Below, piece by piece: positions 17,050 through 25,005 of a stretch of DNA of 44,516 bases (position 1 is the stretch's first letter; each line of letters opens with the position of its first letter). The notes beneath the pieces were generated by a model that was not told the origin of the DNA, did no database searches, and saw nothing but the letters and a program-made list of their open reading frames with translations. Position numbers and translations under genes: made by a program. The DNA comes from Candidatus Fermentibacterota bacterium (GTDB lineage Bacteria; Fermentibacterota; Fermentibacteria; Fermentibacterales; JCC-6): positions 1 to 44,516 of the forward strand of contig JAUWSQ010000018.1 of the NCBI GenBank assembly GCA_030609965.1. The letters run 5' to 3'.

Positions 17050-18258
17050 CTACTCCAGTTCCGTCAGTCTCGTCCTTCCAAGGAAGATGTTGGCTTCCTG
17101 CTCCTTTTCGGAAGTGCTGGTGCCTATAACGAAGATTTCACCGGAGTTTCTAAGGAAGATATGCTGTGGAAGCTGGTTGCCGGGTACAGCCAGTTCTATC
17201 CCCCGCAGGCTGGTGGCGGATTCGTCCAGGACAGCCAGAAGGATGTTCCTGTCCTCCACGGTGAAATCGGGTGATCCCATCGTACCGGTCCATCCAACTA
17301 ACAGGTTCCGGCCATCGGGAAGTTGCCGTACATCCCACCATGATGTGTGATCGTTGTACCAGTCTTCCCGTCTCCAGAGCTCTTCACCACTGGTGCCGAG
17401 GCATGCGATGAAGCCCCTGCAGGCCATCTGGTTCATCCGATCGGAAGTGCCTACACAGAGCACACTGCCATCATCCAGCTGCTGGAAATTATGAATATCA
17501 ACCAGGAACTCGCAGTCCACCTCGATGAAGGTGTCCCATGCTTTCTCGCCCCATGCGTTCAGCCTTTGAACCGGCAAATCCGAAGGGAAACAGTCCTCCG
17601 AGAATGTGAATACACAACCTTCATTGAGATGCTCAAGAGTCAGCCAGTCGATGTCCATGCGGGAGGATTCGAAGACGAAGCTGCGCCAGAGAACCATGCC
17701 TTCGGGATCGATCATCGCGGTATAGAGCGACTTACCGGTCTCCGGTGACCAGCTGGTTCCAGCAAGCAAGAACCGATCCACAGAAACGTACTCAAGCGCA
17801 CTGATCCGGAACAGCTGGTTTCCCATGCAGAGCGCAGAAAGGTTGACAACGTGCTGTTCCTCAGGTCTTGAGATATCGATGATACAGAGGTCTGGTGGAA
17901 CACCCCTTTCAGCAGAGCAACGGATGATTGCCAGACGGTTCTCGTTGATGAACGTCGTCTGTGCCCAGCCCACCAGCCCGAAGAGGTCCTGGAAGATCGC
18001 CTGCGTCCAGATGACGGCTCCGGTGGTATCCATCCGCATTATCCAGAAATCCCTTCCTTCCTCAACATCGGTGTATCCGACGCACGTGAGCAGGGAACCG
18101 TCCTCCGAGACAGTGCAGTCCAGCAGACGGTCATGTCCTGGATGCTGGAGAATCGACAACCGGTCCCATTCTATCGTGCAGTCGGGGATGTCTCCTTCAG
18201 CAACACAGATACCCAAAGTAAGAATGATACCGGCAGTGAAAGCCTTCATCTCGGTCAT
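17050..18258 (-). CDS. Secreted beta-propeller-like protein of unknown function
   Basis: 402 residues. A signal peptide (MTEMKAFTAGIILTLGICVAEG) leads into repeated beta-rich units of the type 'LL..G.......DFWIMRMDTTGAVIWTQAIF', 'LLAGTSWSPETGKSLYTAMIDPEGMVLW' and 'LCVGTSDRMN...GFIACLGTSGEELW', spaced 50-60 residues apart. They look like propeller blades seen in secreted proteins that carry no enzyme motif. The start at 18258 is chosen because GAAAGG lies 8 bases upstream; a longer reading from 18384 has no ribosome site. There is no C-terminal sorting domain. The cassette is flanked on both sides by displaced pieces of the RND pump gene. Confidence 0.7.
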   Translation of the reverse strand: MTEMKAFTAGIILTLGICVAEGDIPDCTIEWDRLSILQHPGHDRLLDCTVSEDGSLLTCVGYTDVEEGRDFWIMRMDTTGAVIWTQAIFQDLFGLVGWAQTTFINENRLAIIRCSAERGVPPDLCIIDISRPEEQHVVNLSALCMGNQLFRISALEYVSVDRFLLAGTSWSPETGKSLYTAMIDPEGMVLWRSFVFESSRMDIDWLTLEHLNEGCVFTFSEDCFPSDLPVQRLNAWGEKAWDTFIEVDCEFLVDIHNFQQLDDGSVLCVGTSDRMNQMACRGFIACLGTSGEELWRREDWYNDHTSWWDVRQLPDGRNLLVGWTGTMGSPDFTVEDRNILLAVLDESATSLRGIELAVPGNQLPQHIFLRNSGEIFVIGTSTSEKEQEANIFLGRTRLTELE

Positions 18259-18356
18259 ATTCTTAACCTTTCTCAGGAAGAACCACCCCCAGCTGTCTTC
18301 CGGAACCGGGTGGAGCGTGTGATAAGATCGGTAATGAAACCAAATACCATTATATC

Positions 18357-18384
18357 TATATAGGTTTTCCCCAGGTGCAGTCAA
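18357..18384 (-). promoter_or_regulatory. Candidate promoter of the beta-propeller gene
   Basis: Minus strand: TTGACT (18384-18379), 16-base spacer, TATATA (18362-18357), followed by an overlapping TATAAT (18354-18349). It lies about 95 bases upstream of the chosen start. Confidence 0.4.
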
Positions 18385-18415
18385 CGAATGACGAATTCCG
18401 CAAAAAATTTGATGA

Positions 18416-18455
18416 TAAATGCCGGAGCTCCAGTCCTGCTCCGAGATGTAACATC
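18416..18455 (+). repeat. 40-bp displaced copy of the RND pump gene (5' portion)
   Basis: Matches 10977-11016 of the pump gene at 37 of 40 positions, same orientation. The intergenic region around it (18259-18645) otherwise holds only the candidate promoter of the minus-strand gene and AT-rich DNA before the next start. Confidence 0.75.
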
Positions 18456-18645
18456 GCTGCCAGAGTTAAGAGGGAAGTACGAAACAAACTTAGAACAGGA
18501 TTGATTCATCAGAGGTCTCTTTTCCAGAAAACAACCCGCTATGCTTTCAAGATTTATCAGCCCGGGTGCCGCATTTCTCATCCATACTTGACCAATGATA
18601 TATCTAAGATATATTAGTAACACCTAAATGCAGGAGAGGAAAAGA

Positions 18646-19047
18646 ATGACACTGGAAGAAAAGCAGAGGATGATCCACATACGGATCAACAATGCAGTGC
18701 ACAAGGAATTGCGGAAGGTCGCCGCGGAATACGATCTCACCATACAGGAAATCGTTTCAAATGCCGTTGAGGAGAAGGTTGAAGCTCTTGAAACCCAGGT
18801 CAGACTGGAACGTGAACAGGTAAAGCTCGAGAGAAAAGCTCACGAACTAGAGACGATGATAATGGAAAGGATTGAACCACTGCAGATTGAAATAGAGCAG
18901 GAGTTCGCTGCTGAAGCACCGAATTATACGGAGTCTTCCGCAGATAAGGTTTCAGTTATGGAGAGACTTGAAACCATTGAAAGAGAGATTGAAACACTCG
19001 TGGGTGAGATCTCTAAGATTCATCAACTTATTGATCAATGTGAATAG
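18646..19047 (+). CDS. Small RHH-like, coiled-coil protein
   Basis: 133 residues, cytoplasmic. The N-terminus (RMIHIRINNAVHKELRKVAA, then EYDLTIQEIVSNAVEEKVEAL) has the strand-helix-helix pattern of ribbon-helix-helix (Arc/MetJ-type) DNA-binding domains. The rest is highly charged heptad sequence (LEREQVKLERKAHELETMIMER ... ERLETIEREIETLVGEISKIHQLI), so a long dimeric coiled coil is likely. GGAGAGGA ends 5 bases before the ATG at 18646, which is preferred over the ATG at 18628. It could be a DNA-binding regulator; no toxin partner is visible. The next gene starts 45 bases downstream, so an operon with it is possible. Confidence 0.55.
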   Translation: MTLEEKQRMIHIRINNAVHKELRKVAAEYDLTIQEIVSNAVEEKVEALETQVRLEREQVKLERKAHELETMIMERIEPLQIEIEQEFAAEAPNYTESSADKVSVMERLETIEREIETLVGEISKIHQLIDQCE

Positions 19048-19091
19048 GTCATTTGAGCAGAAATACTTACATGTGTGATTGGAGGACAACA

Positions 19092-20240
19092 ATGGTATAC
19101 AATACGAGATGGTTCCGGATCGTTTTGATATTTATTACCTCTGCAGTACTTTCATGCGCTGGCACAGATGAGGAAACTGAAACGCCTCGAGAACCCGGGA
19201 TCGATACCGTGGTTGTCAGCATCAGTGACACACTGGGTCTTCTCATTGGGGATAGTAATTATGTCTTTGGGACCATCACACAGGCATCCCTGGGTGAGGA
19301 TGGACGTCTTTATGTGCTTGACGGGCAGCTGGGAAGGTTGGTGATATTTTCCGAGGAGCTGGAGTTCGTTCGTTACGTAGGAAGGCCAGGTTCGGGACCC
19401 GGTGAGTTCCAATATCCACAGAGCTTCGCTTTTCTGGGTGATGACAGGCTGGCCGTGTGCGACTGGGGCGCGGGAAGCGTAGTATTCTTCGACAGCGCTT
19501 TTCAGTACGTTGATCATCTTACCGGCTACTATCCCGACTCTCCTAGGTATATAGTACCGGGTCCTGGAAGTACCTATGTAGCAATGAATATAGAGCTTGA
19601 ACAGAGCGAGGGCGAAACTGAAGGAAGCAGTTTCATTGCTAGATTCGGTCAGGGAATGGAACCGGAGCATATCTATGACTCCTGGCCGCTCATGATAACT
19701 ATGTACGGTGATCCGGAGGATCCCGATGTCAGCATAGGCAGGGTGGATCAGGATTTCGATTCAAACCTGGAAGGTACTGTCTATCTAACTGAGCGGGATG
19801 ACAGCACATACCTTGTGGAAGTGTTCCTGGCTGACGGCACTGTTGACACACTTGTGAACAAATCCTGGGAGCGGATAGAGAAGTCGCAGGAGCAGAGGCA
19901 GGAGGAGTTCTACGAGGAAACCAGGAATCAGAACGAAGATGGAAGTCAGATGGGCAGGCGTACCGTTCAGGACATATACCTGTGGCTCAATGCGGTCGGA
20001 TCAATTGATATTGATCCAGATGGCAATATCTGGGTGGGGCAGGCTTATACCGTGATGCCAACTTTTGAGGTCTACTCACCTTCAGGAGAACTCAGATATG
20101 TAGCAGTAATTCCGGAACTGGTAACTGTCAAAGGGCTGGAGTACTGCTTCAGGAATGGTTTTCTGGCATATGATCGCCAACCCGTCGACTATCCCAAGGT
20201 CTATATTCTGGAACCTGATACGATTGCTTCAGATCGTTAG
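19092..20240 (+). CDS. Six-bladed beta-propeller (NHL-like) lipoprotein
   Basis: 382 residues. The signal ends in a lipobox (FITSAVLSC, Cys near 24) and then an acidic linker (AGTDEETETPREPG). The body contains NHL/6-bladed-propeller motifs: GRLYVLDGQLGRLVIFSEELE, VGRPGSGPGEFQYPQSFAFL, DRLAVCDWGAGSVVFFDS and later DIDPDGNIWVGQAY..MPTFEVYSPSGELRYV. Proteins of this type are common in FCB bacteria as cell-surface proteins of unknown ligand. GGAGG (19081-19085) lies 6 bases before the ATG at 19092 and decides the start. It is convergent with the GlmL-like gene, with 48 bp between stops and no clear terminator. Confidence 0.75.
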   Translation: MVYNTRWFRIVLIFITSAVLSCAGTDEETETPREPGIDTVVVSISDTLGLLIGDSNYVFGTITQASLGEDGRLYVLDGQLGRLVIFSEELEFVRYVGRPGSGPGEFQYPQSFAFLGDDRLAVCDWGAGSVVFFDSAFQYVDHLTGYYPDSPRYIVPGPGSTYVAMNIELEQSEGETEGSSFIARFGQGMEPEHIYDSWPLMITMYGDPEDPDVSIGRVDQDFDSNLEGTVYLTERDDSTYLVEVFLADGTVDTLVNKSWERIEKSQEQRQEEFYEETRNQNEDGSQMGRRTVQDIYLWLNAVGSIDIDPDGNIWVGQAYTVMPTFEVYSPSGELRYVAVIPELVTVKGLEYCFRNGFLAYDRQPVDYPKVYILEPDTIASDR

Positions 20241-20288
20241 GCAGGGTAAAATCATACATCGACTACGATTGTTATTACAGTATTGTTC

Positions 20289-23162
20289 TCATACTATAAC
20301 CATTGGTCTTGTGACACCAGCTCTTATCTGTGTTCTTCCTGAAATACCGGCAATTTTTCCAATGGAGTTGTTTAGAAATTCAGCACATTTCTCATCCATT
20401 CCAAAACTTCCGAAGCCCGATGTCAGTATCAGAGTAAATGGAATATCCTCATCACCTGTTATAGCTACTCCAAGTTCCTCCCCGCTGTAACGGACCCAGT
20501 CGGAAGCGGGTATTGATGGAGCGATTATTCCTGATACTCCCGCATCCGAAGCAAGTTTCAAGAATTCCAGATCAACAGGGGCAGTTGAAAAAGCGATGCA
20601 ATCCTTTTTGAACTGGTCATTCCGGGTGGAATCGATCCTTGTAAGCGCTCCGCTGTTTGCGCCTCCAAAACCTATCACTCCATTTAATCTGGTTCCGTTC
20701 CCTCTTACATGTACCATATGATCCGGGAGAATTTCAGATACCGTACCCGAGACGTGGCAGTACATCTTTACAGGGTTAATGTCGTATTGAACTGTTACCG
20801 TACCTTTTTTTGTGTCTATTTCTCTGAGTACTCCGCTGGTGGGTGATATTACGGTCACAGCTTTGCCATGCGATATATCAGAGGCGATAACCTGACCGGC
20901 TTCCACAAATCTGTCGATACCAACTTTCAGATATCCCCTGATGTGTTTGGGCTTGATATCAAGTGGTTTGGCGATATTGATCGTATGAGGTTTTTCATCG
21001 TAATCCTGTATTTCTCTCAAAATAATTATACCGTTTTTCTCGATCTTCGTTACCCTTCCCCTGACTGTAGAATGGAAAGTGAAATCGAAACCATGAAGAC
21101 CGGTCCTGTGTGCTTTATAGAGTGGAGCATTGAGTTTAACTTTGTCTCCCTCTTTTATCAGAAGACCGCTGCGGATTTCCTCAGGTGTAAGGTGCCTGTC
21201 GTACCCGGGTATTCTATTCAGGTCAATCATATGTAGTCTTGGCGGATCGAATCTGTTTTCCCCCAGTACAGTTCCATGTTCAACCTTTTCCCCTTTTTTA
21301 ACGAATAGATCTCCTTTGTATGGGAGCCTGTATTCCATATCCCATTCACCGGTTATCAGTTTACCATGCTCCGGGTGTATAGAATGAACAAACTCACTTT
21401 TTGTGTGAGTGAATTCAGGGATACCGGAGAACGCAAGAGGTTTTTCAATTGTATCATCTCCATGTCCTCTGCAGTCAATCAGAACCGGCAGTTCAGTATT
21501 TAGATGGTTGCACCCATTTCCGAATGAGACATTATCATCAAGTATGAATTCCAGGTTTCCTCCGGAATTCAGGAATAGCAGGTCGCCACCGGAGAGTTTC
21601 CAGGAATTCTCCGTGTTTCTGTCATTGATCTTCAGGACATTATCTCCTTCTCTGATCTTTCCTGTGGGGGAAACTGTCCATCCGATATCCTCAAGGCACT
21701 CCTCAAGAAAAAGATCCAGCGCGGCCTTACTGTCTACCTCTGAAAGAACTCCAAGGTGCGGGCTTCTGAAGTTTCTGTCGACTGCCAGCCTGGTTATCCC
21801 AGGGAGCCGGAATCCCTCTGCAAGAATCCAGAAAGCTCTGTACCTGTCCGAATGGGAAATTATTCCGCCCGAACCTATTATGATTTTAATGTCCGACAGA
21901 TTGAATGATTTTTCTTCGGAAGTGAGAAATGTTTCCTCAAACATCTTCCTGTTACGGGATTTCAGCCTGTCAAGAAACCCTACCCTTATGGTCTTATAGC
22001 AGGTATCAAGATGCTCCTTCCAGGAAGATTCAGCACCACAGATAGCCGCTGCCTGTTCAACAAGTACTTCTGAAGCATTCCCGGGAATGTATGTAGGGAA
22101 GATCGTCTTGTTATATATGTAATCCCGCACTCTATCCTCATCGAATTCCTCGGGCAGATATTTCATTAATTTTTCAATGCCTGCCTTTGACAGCACATTT
22201 GCTATCGAATAGCTCATACCGGTATTGGCTGCGACAGTCCGCGAGTATTCACCTGTTATGCAGGAGAAGATATCAGTTGTCGCTCCTCCCATATCCATCA
22301 TAAGCACACTTTTGTCAACGTGATTGCTGTACAATTTGAGAATATTCTCGACTCCTGTGGGTGTCGGCAGTATATCTGAAACCACATAGTTCTTTAGCTC
22401 CGAATAACCGGGAGCCCTTTCCATAACGTTTTCCATGAAAAGCCTGTGCACTTCGTTCCTGGCAGGTTCCGTGTTTAGTTCCGTCAGTGAGGGGCGCACA
22501 TTGTCCACAATATAGACATCAAAACTATCCTCAAGAACTTCCTTTACAAAAGTCCTCGCTTCTTTATTACCACAGTAGACCAGCGGTATTTTCATGGTCT
22601 GCCGGAATTTCGGCTGAGGTTTTGAAAGGGCAAGGAGTTCCGCCAGTCTGACAACACCAGCCACAGCGCCCCCATCGGTTCCGCCTGCAAGCATGATCAT
22701 GTCCGGATGAAGATTCTGGATGGCCATCATTTTCTCTACAGCCTGAAGGTCATCATCTATGGAGAACATTTTAAGAATGACTCCCCCTGCATTGCTGGCT
22801 GTATTCTCAGCGATTTTCCCGGTTTCAACTGATGTGAGACCGAAGACAATCATCTGCAGACCGCCTCCGGCTGAACTGGTAGACAGATAGGGTACAGAGG
22901 GCATACCTTTGCCGCGCGAAAGGTATTCCCCGGTTTGCGATTCCAGCTTACTGATTGCCCTGGCAACTCCTATACAGACATCTTCAAAGGGTTCTTCAAC
23001 AGTGGTGGGAACATCAGCACTGTCAACGAAATGAAGGCTGTTATCGGCGGCTCTTTGTATAAGAAGCGCTTTCGTTGTGGTACTCCCAACATCCGTGATA
23101 ATAAGCATGCCTGTTTTCCGTTTACCTGAGGTGATATCCTCTGAATGCTGATAACTTCCCAT
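20289..23162 (-). CDS. GlmL/MutL-type ASKHA ATPase with long C-terminal extension
   Basis: The N-terminal ~500 residues match glutamate mutase L (GlmL) proteins, thought to protect or reactivate B12-dependent carbon-skeleton mutases and aminomutases. Visible ASKHA motifs are phosphate-1 IITDVGSTTTKALLI (about 20-34), phosphate-2 MDMGGATTDIFSC (near residue 290) and adenosine IIGSGGIISHSD (near 425). Typical GlmL is about 460 residues; here ~400 more follow. They include several barrel-sandwich-like stretches with 'VKKGEKVEHGTVLG', 'IKEGDKVKLNAPLYKA', 'VEAGQVIASDISHGKAVTVI' and a final alpha/beta part ending in RPMVIV. GGGAGGGG before the ATG supports this start. No mutase subunits are in the window. 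Divergent from hutH. Confidence 0.75.
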   Translation of the reverse strand: MGSYQHSEDITSGKRKTGMLIITDVGSTTTKALLIQRAADNSLHFVDSADVPTTVEEPFEDVCIGVARAISKLESQTGEYLSRGKGMPSVPYLSTSSAGGGLQMIVFGLTSVETGKIAENTASNAGGVILKMFSIDDDLQAVEKMMAIQNLHPDMIMLAGGTDGGAVAGVVRLAELLALSKPQPKFRQTMKIPLVYCGNKEARTFVKEVLEDSFDVYIVDNVRPSLTELNTEPARNEVHRLFMENVMERAPGYSELKNYVVSDILPTPTGVENILKLYSNHVDKSVLMMDMGGATTDIFSCITGEYSRTVAANTGMSYSIANVLSKAGIEKLMKYLPEEFDEDRVRDYIYNKTIFPTYIPGNASEVLVEQAAAICGAESSWKEHLDTCYKTIRVGFLDRLKSRNRKMFEETFLTSEEKSFNLSDIKIIIGSGGIISHSDRYRAFWILAEGFRLPGITRLAVDRNFRSPHLGVLSEVDSKAALDLFLEECLEDIGWTVSPTGKIREGDNVLKINDRNTENSWKLSGGDLLFLNSGGNLEFILDDNVSFGNGCNHLNTELPVLIDCRGHGDDTIEKPLAFSGIPEFTHTKSEFVHSIHPEHGKLITGEWDMEYRLPYKGDLFVKKGEKVEHGTVLGENRFDPPRLHMIDLNRIPGYDRHLTPEEIRSGLLIKEGDKVKLNAPLYKAHRTGLHGFDFTFHSTVRGRVTKIEKNGIIILREIQDYDEKPHTINIAKPLDIKPKHIRGYLKVGIDRFVEAGQVIASDISHGKAVTVISPTSGVLREIDTKKGTVTVQYDINPVKMYCHVSGTVSEILPDHMVHVRGNGTRLNGVIGFGGANSGALTRIDSTRNDQFKKDCIAFSTAPVDLEFLKLASDAGVSGIIAPSIPASDWVRYSGEELGVAITGDEDIPFTLILTSGFGSFGMDEKCAEFLNNSIGKIAGISGRTQIRAGVTRPMVIV

Positions 23163-23198
23163 TGTTCTGCCCCTCCCGTTTTATAAAGAATAGTGTAG

Positions 23199-23228
23199 TG
23201 AATATCTCAGAGAAATTCGATTTGTCAA
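23199..23228 (-). promoter_or_regulatory. Candidate promoter of the GlmL-like gene
   Basis: Minus strand: perfect TTGACA (23228-23223), then an 18-base spacer and TATTCA (23204-23199), about 35 bases before the start codon. The rest of the divergent intergenic region (23163-23474) is strongly AT-rich, especially around 23305-23360. It must also hold the hutH promoter, which I cannot place with confidence. Confidence 0.4.
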
Positions 23229-23474
23229 TTATTAATACATCTATCAAAAGGTCATAATTGAATGAATAATCGCGCAAATTTCTCGGTAATATGCAATATC
23301 GAATAATGTTAATATAAATATATATTATAGCTATATAGTGAATGTTAATTATAAATAACAGGTCAAACAAGTTGAAGAAATGTGGTACGTCCCCGTTGTT
23401 GTTGTTGGCATTGAGGGTATCTATATTCAGTAGAATGTTAAGTACTGTCTTTCCAGCCCCCCAGGAGGAATCGT

Positions 23475-24995
23475 ATGGCCATAGTTATCGATGGAACCGG
23501 TCTCACAGTCGAAAAGCTCATCAGAATTGCGCGTCACGGAGAAAAAATTGAACTGTCACCCGCAGCTGAGGAAAGAATCAAGTTCTGCCGGGGCATGATA
23601 ACCAGAAAACTTGAAAAGAAAGAAATCATGTACGGTGTTAATACCGGTATCGGTGAATTCTCCGAAACCCTTCTCAACGATGAGGAAGTGAAGCTGTTCC
23701 AGAAGTATCTTGTGTACAACCACGCTGCCGGGATCGGAGAACCCGCACCTCTCGAGTACGTCCGCGGCGCGATGGCTTCAAGGGTCAATGTTCACGCCAA
23801 GGGACATTCGGCGATGAGAATTGAAATCACGCAGCAGCTCGTGAATATGCTTAATAAAGGTGTTACGCCTTTCGTCTGCCAGAAAGGTTCAGTCGGAGCG
23901 TGCGGAGACCTTGCCCCGATGTCCCAGATAGCGCTTGTTGTCATAGGCGAAGGGGAAGCCTTCTACAATGGTGAACTTCTGCCCGGTGGTGAAGCCTTGA
24001 AAAGAGCCGGTCTCAAGCCGGAGATCTTCCATGCCCGTGACGGTCTTGCAACGATTAACGGTTCAAACGTCCTTAACGCCATGAATGCGATTCATCTCTA
24101 CGATATGAACCGCTGGTTCAAGCAGGCCGAAATTGCAGCAGCGATGAGCCTTGAAGCATTGATCGCAAATTTTAAACCGTACAATGAAAAACTTCACAGA
24201 GCCAGAGGGTTCTCCGGTGCTGTCCGAACTGCAAACGCGCTGATGAGATGCATTGCGGGAAGCGACCTCCTCAAAGGCGGTAAGAAGAAAGTCCAGGACG
24301 CTTATTCCATGAGGAGTACCCCACAGGTTATAGGAGCGGCACACGATGCCCTTGCATACGCAAGGAGCCAGGTCGAGATTGAACTGAACGGTGTTGGAGA
24401 CAATCCTGTATTCTTCCCTGAAGAGGACCTGGTTCTGACCGGAGCCAATTTCCAGGGAACACCTGTATCGCTTCCGATGGATATGATGGGTATAGCCGTA
24501 ACAATGGTTTCGGTAATGTCCGAGAGAAGGCTGAACAGAATTCTCAACCCCGCTCTTTCGGTCGGGCTTACACCTTTCCTTGCTGAGAAACCTGGTCTGT
24601 ACAGCGGACATATGCTCAGCCAGTATACGGCTGGTATGCTTATAGTGGAGCAGAGATCCCTATCTACTCCCTCGGCCTGCGCATCCATTCCGGCAGCCGC
24701 GGATCAGGAGGATTTTGTCAGCATGGGAATGAACACCGCCATCCAGAATCATCAGATCCTTGAAAACGCTTATGGAATACTTGGGATCGAGCTCATCGCT
24801 GCTGCGGATGGCCTCGACCAGAGGGATCATAAACCTGGAAAAGGCATACAGGCAGCGTACGACGTCATCAGAAAGCATATCGACCATCTGGGAGAGGATA
24901 GACCCCTGTATCCCGATCACACAAAGATGGCTGAAGTAGTAAAATCATGTGAAATACTTGAAGCTGTGGAAGCGGAAGTAGGATCACTGGAATAG
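23475..24995 (+). CDS. hutH: Histidine ammonia-lyase (MIO triad Ala-Cys-Gly)
   Basis: MIO-dependent lyase converting histidine to urocanate plus ammonia. The numbering coincides with Pseudomonas HutH: Tyr53 (in YGVNTGIG), His83 (YNHAAG) and the MIO site GSVGACGDLAP with Ala142-Cys143-Gly144. QDAYSMR (the catalytic Tyr loop) and QEDFVSMG, whose Glu is typical of histidine rather than phenylalanine lyases, follow. The central MIO residue is Cys (TGC at 23901) instead of Ser; the S143C form of the Pseudomonas enzyme is reported to be active, so this does not imply inactivity. AGGAGG precedes the ATG. No hutU, hutI or hutG nearby. Divergent from the GlmL-like ATPase, suggesting amino-acid fermentation. 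The next gene follows after 10 bases. Confidence 0.88.
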   Translation: MAIVIDGTGLTVEKLIRIARHGEKIELSPAAEERIKFCRGMITRKLEKKEIMYGVNTGIGEFSETLLNDEEVKLFQKYLVYNHAAGIGEPAPLEYVRGAMASRVNVHAKGHSAMRIEITQQLVNMLNKGVTPFVCQKGSVGACGDLAPMSQIALVVIGEGEAFYNGELLPGGEALKRAGLKPEIFHARDGLATINGSNVLNAMNAIHLYDMNRWFKQAEIAAAMSLEALIANFKPYNEKLHRARGFSGAVRTANALMRCIAGSDLLKGGKKKVQDAYSMRSTPQVIGAAHDALAYARSQVEIELNGVGDNPVFFPEEDLVLTGANFQGTPVSLPMDMMGIAVTMVSVMSERRLNRILNPALSVGLTPFLAEKPGLYSGHMLSQYTAGMLIVEQRSLSTPSACASIPAAADQEDFVSMGMNTAIQNHQILENAYGILGIELIAAADGLDQRDHKPGKGIQAAYDVIRKHIDHLGEDRPLYPDHTKMAEVVKSCEILEAVEAEVGSLE

Positions 24996-25005
24996 GAGAC
25001 AGAGA

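Noticed and set aside
17050..18384. Longer 444-residue version of the propeller protein
   Set aside because: The upstream start at 18384 has no ribosome site and lies before the signal peptide and on top of the candidate promoter; the start at 18258 has a good SD.
21409..21999. 196-codon plus-strand frame
   Set aside because: Antisense to the GlmL-like gene, low complexity and Ser/Pro-rich, with no motif.
23305..23360. Replication origin in the AT-rich divergent region
   Set aside because: No DnaA-box cluster and no dnaA, dnaN or parAB neighbours.
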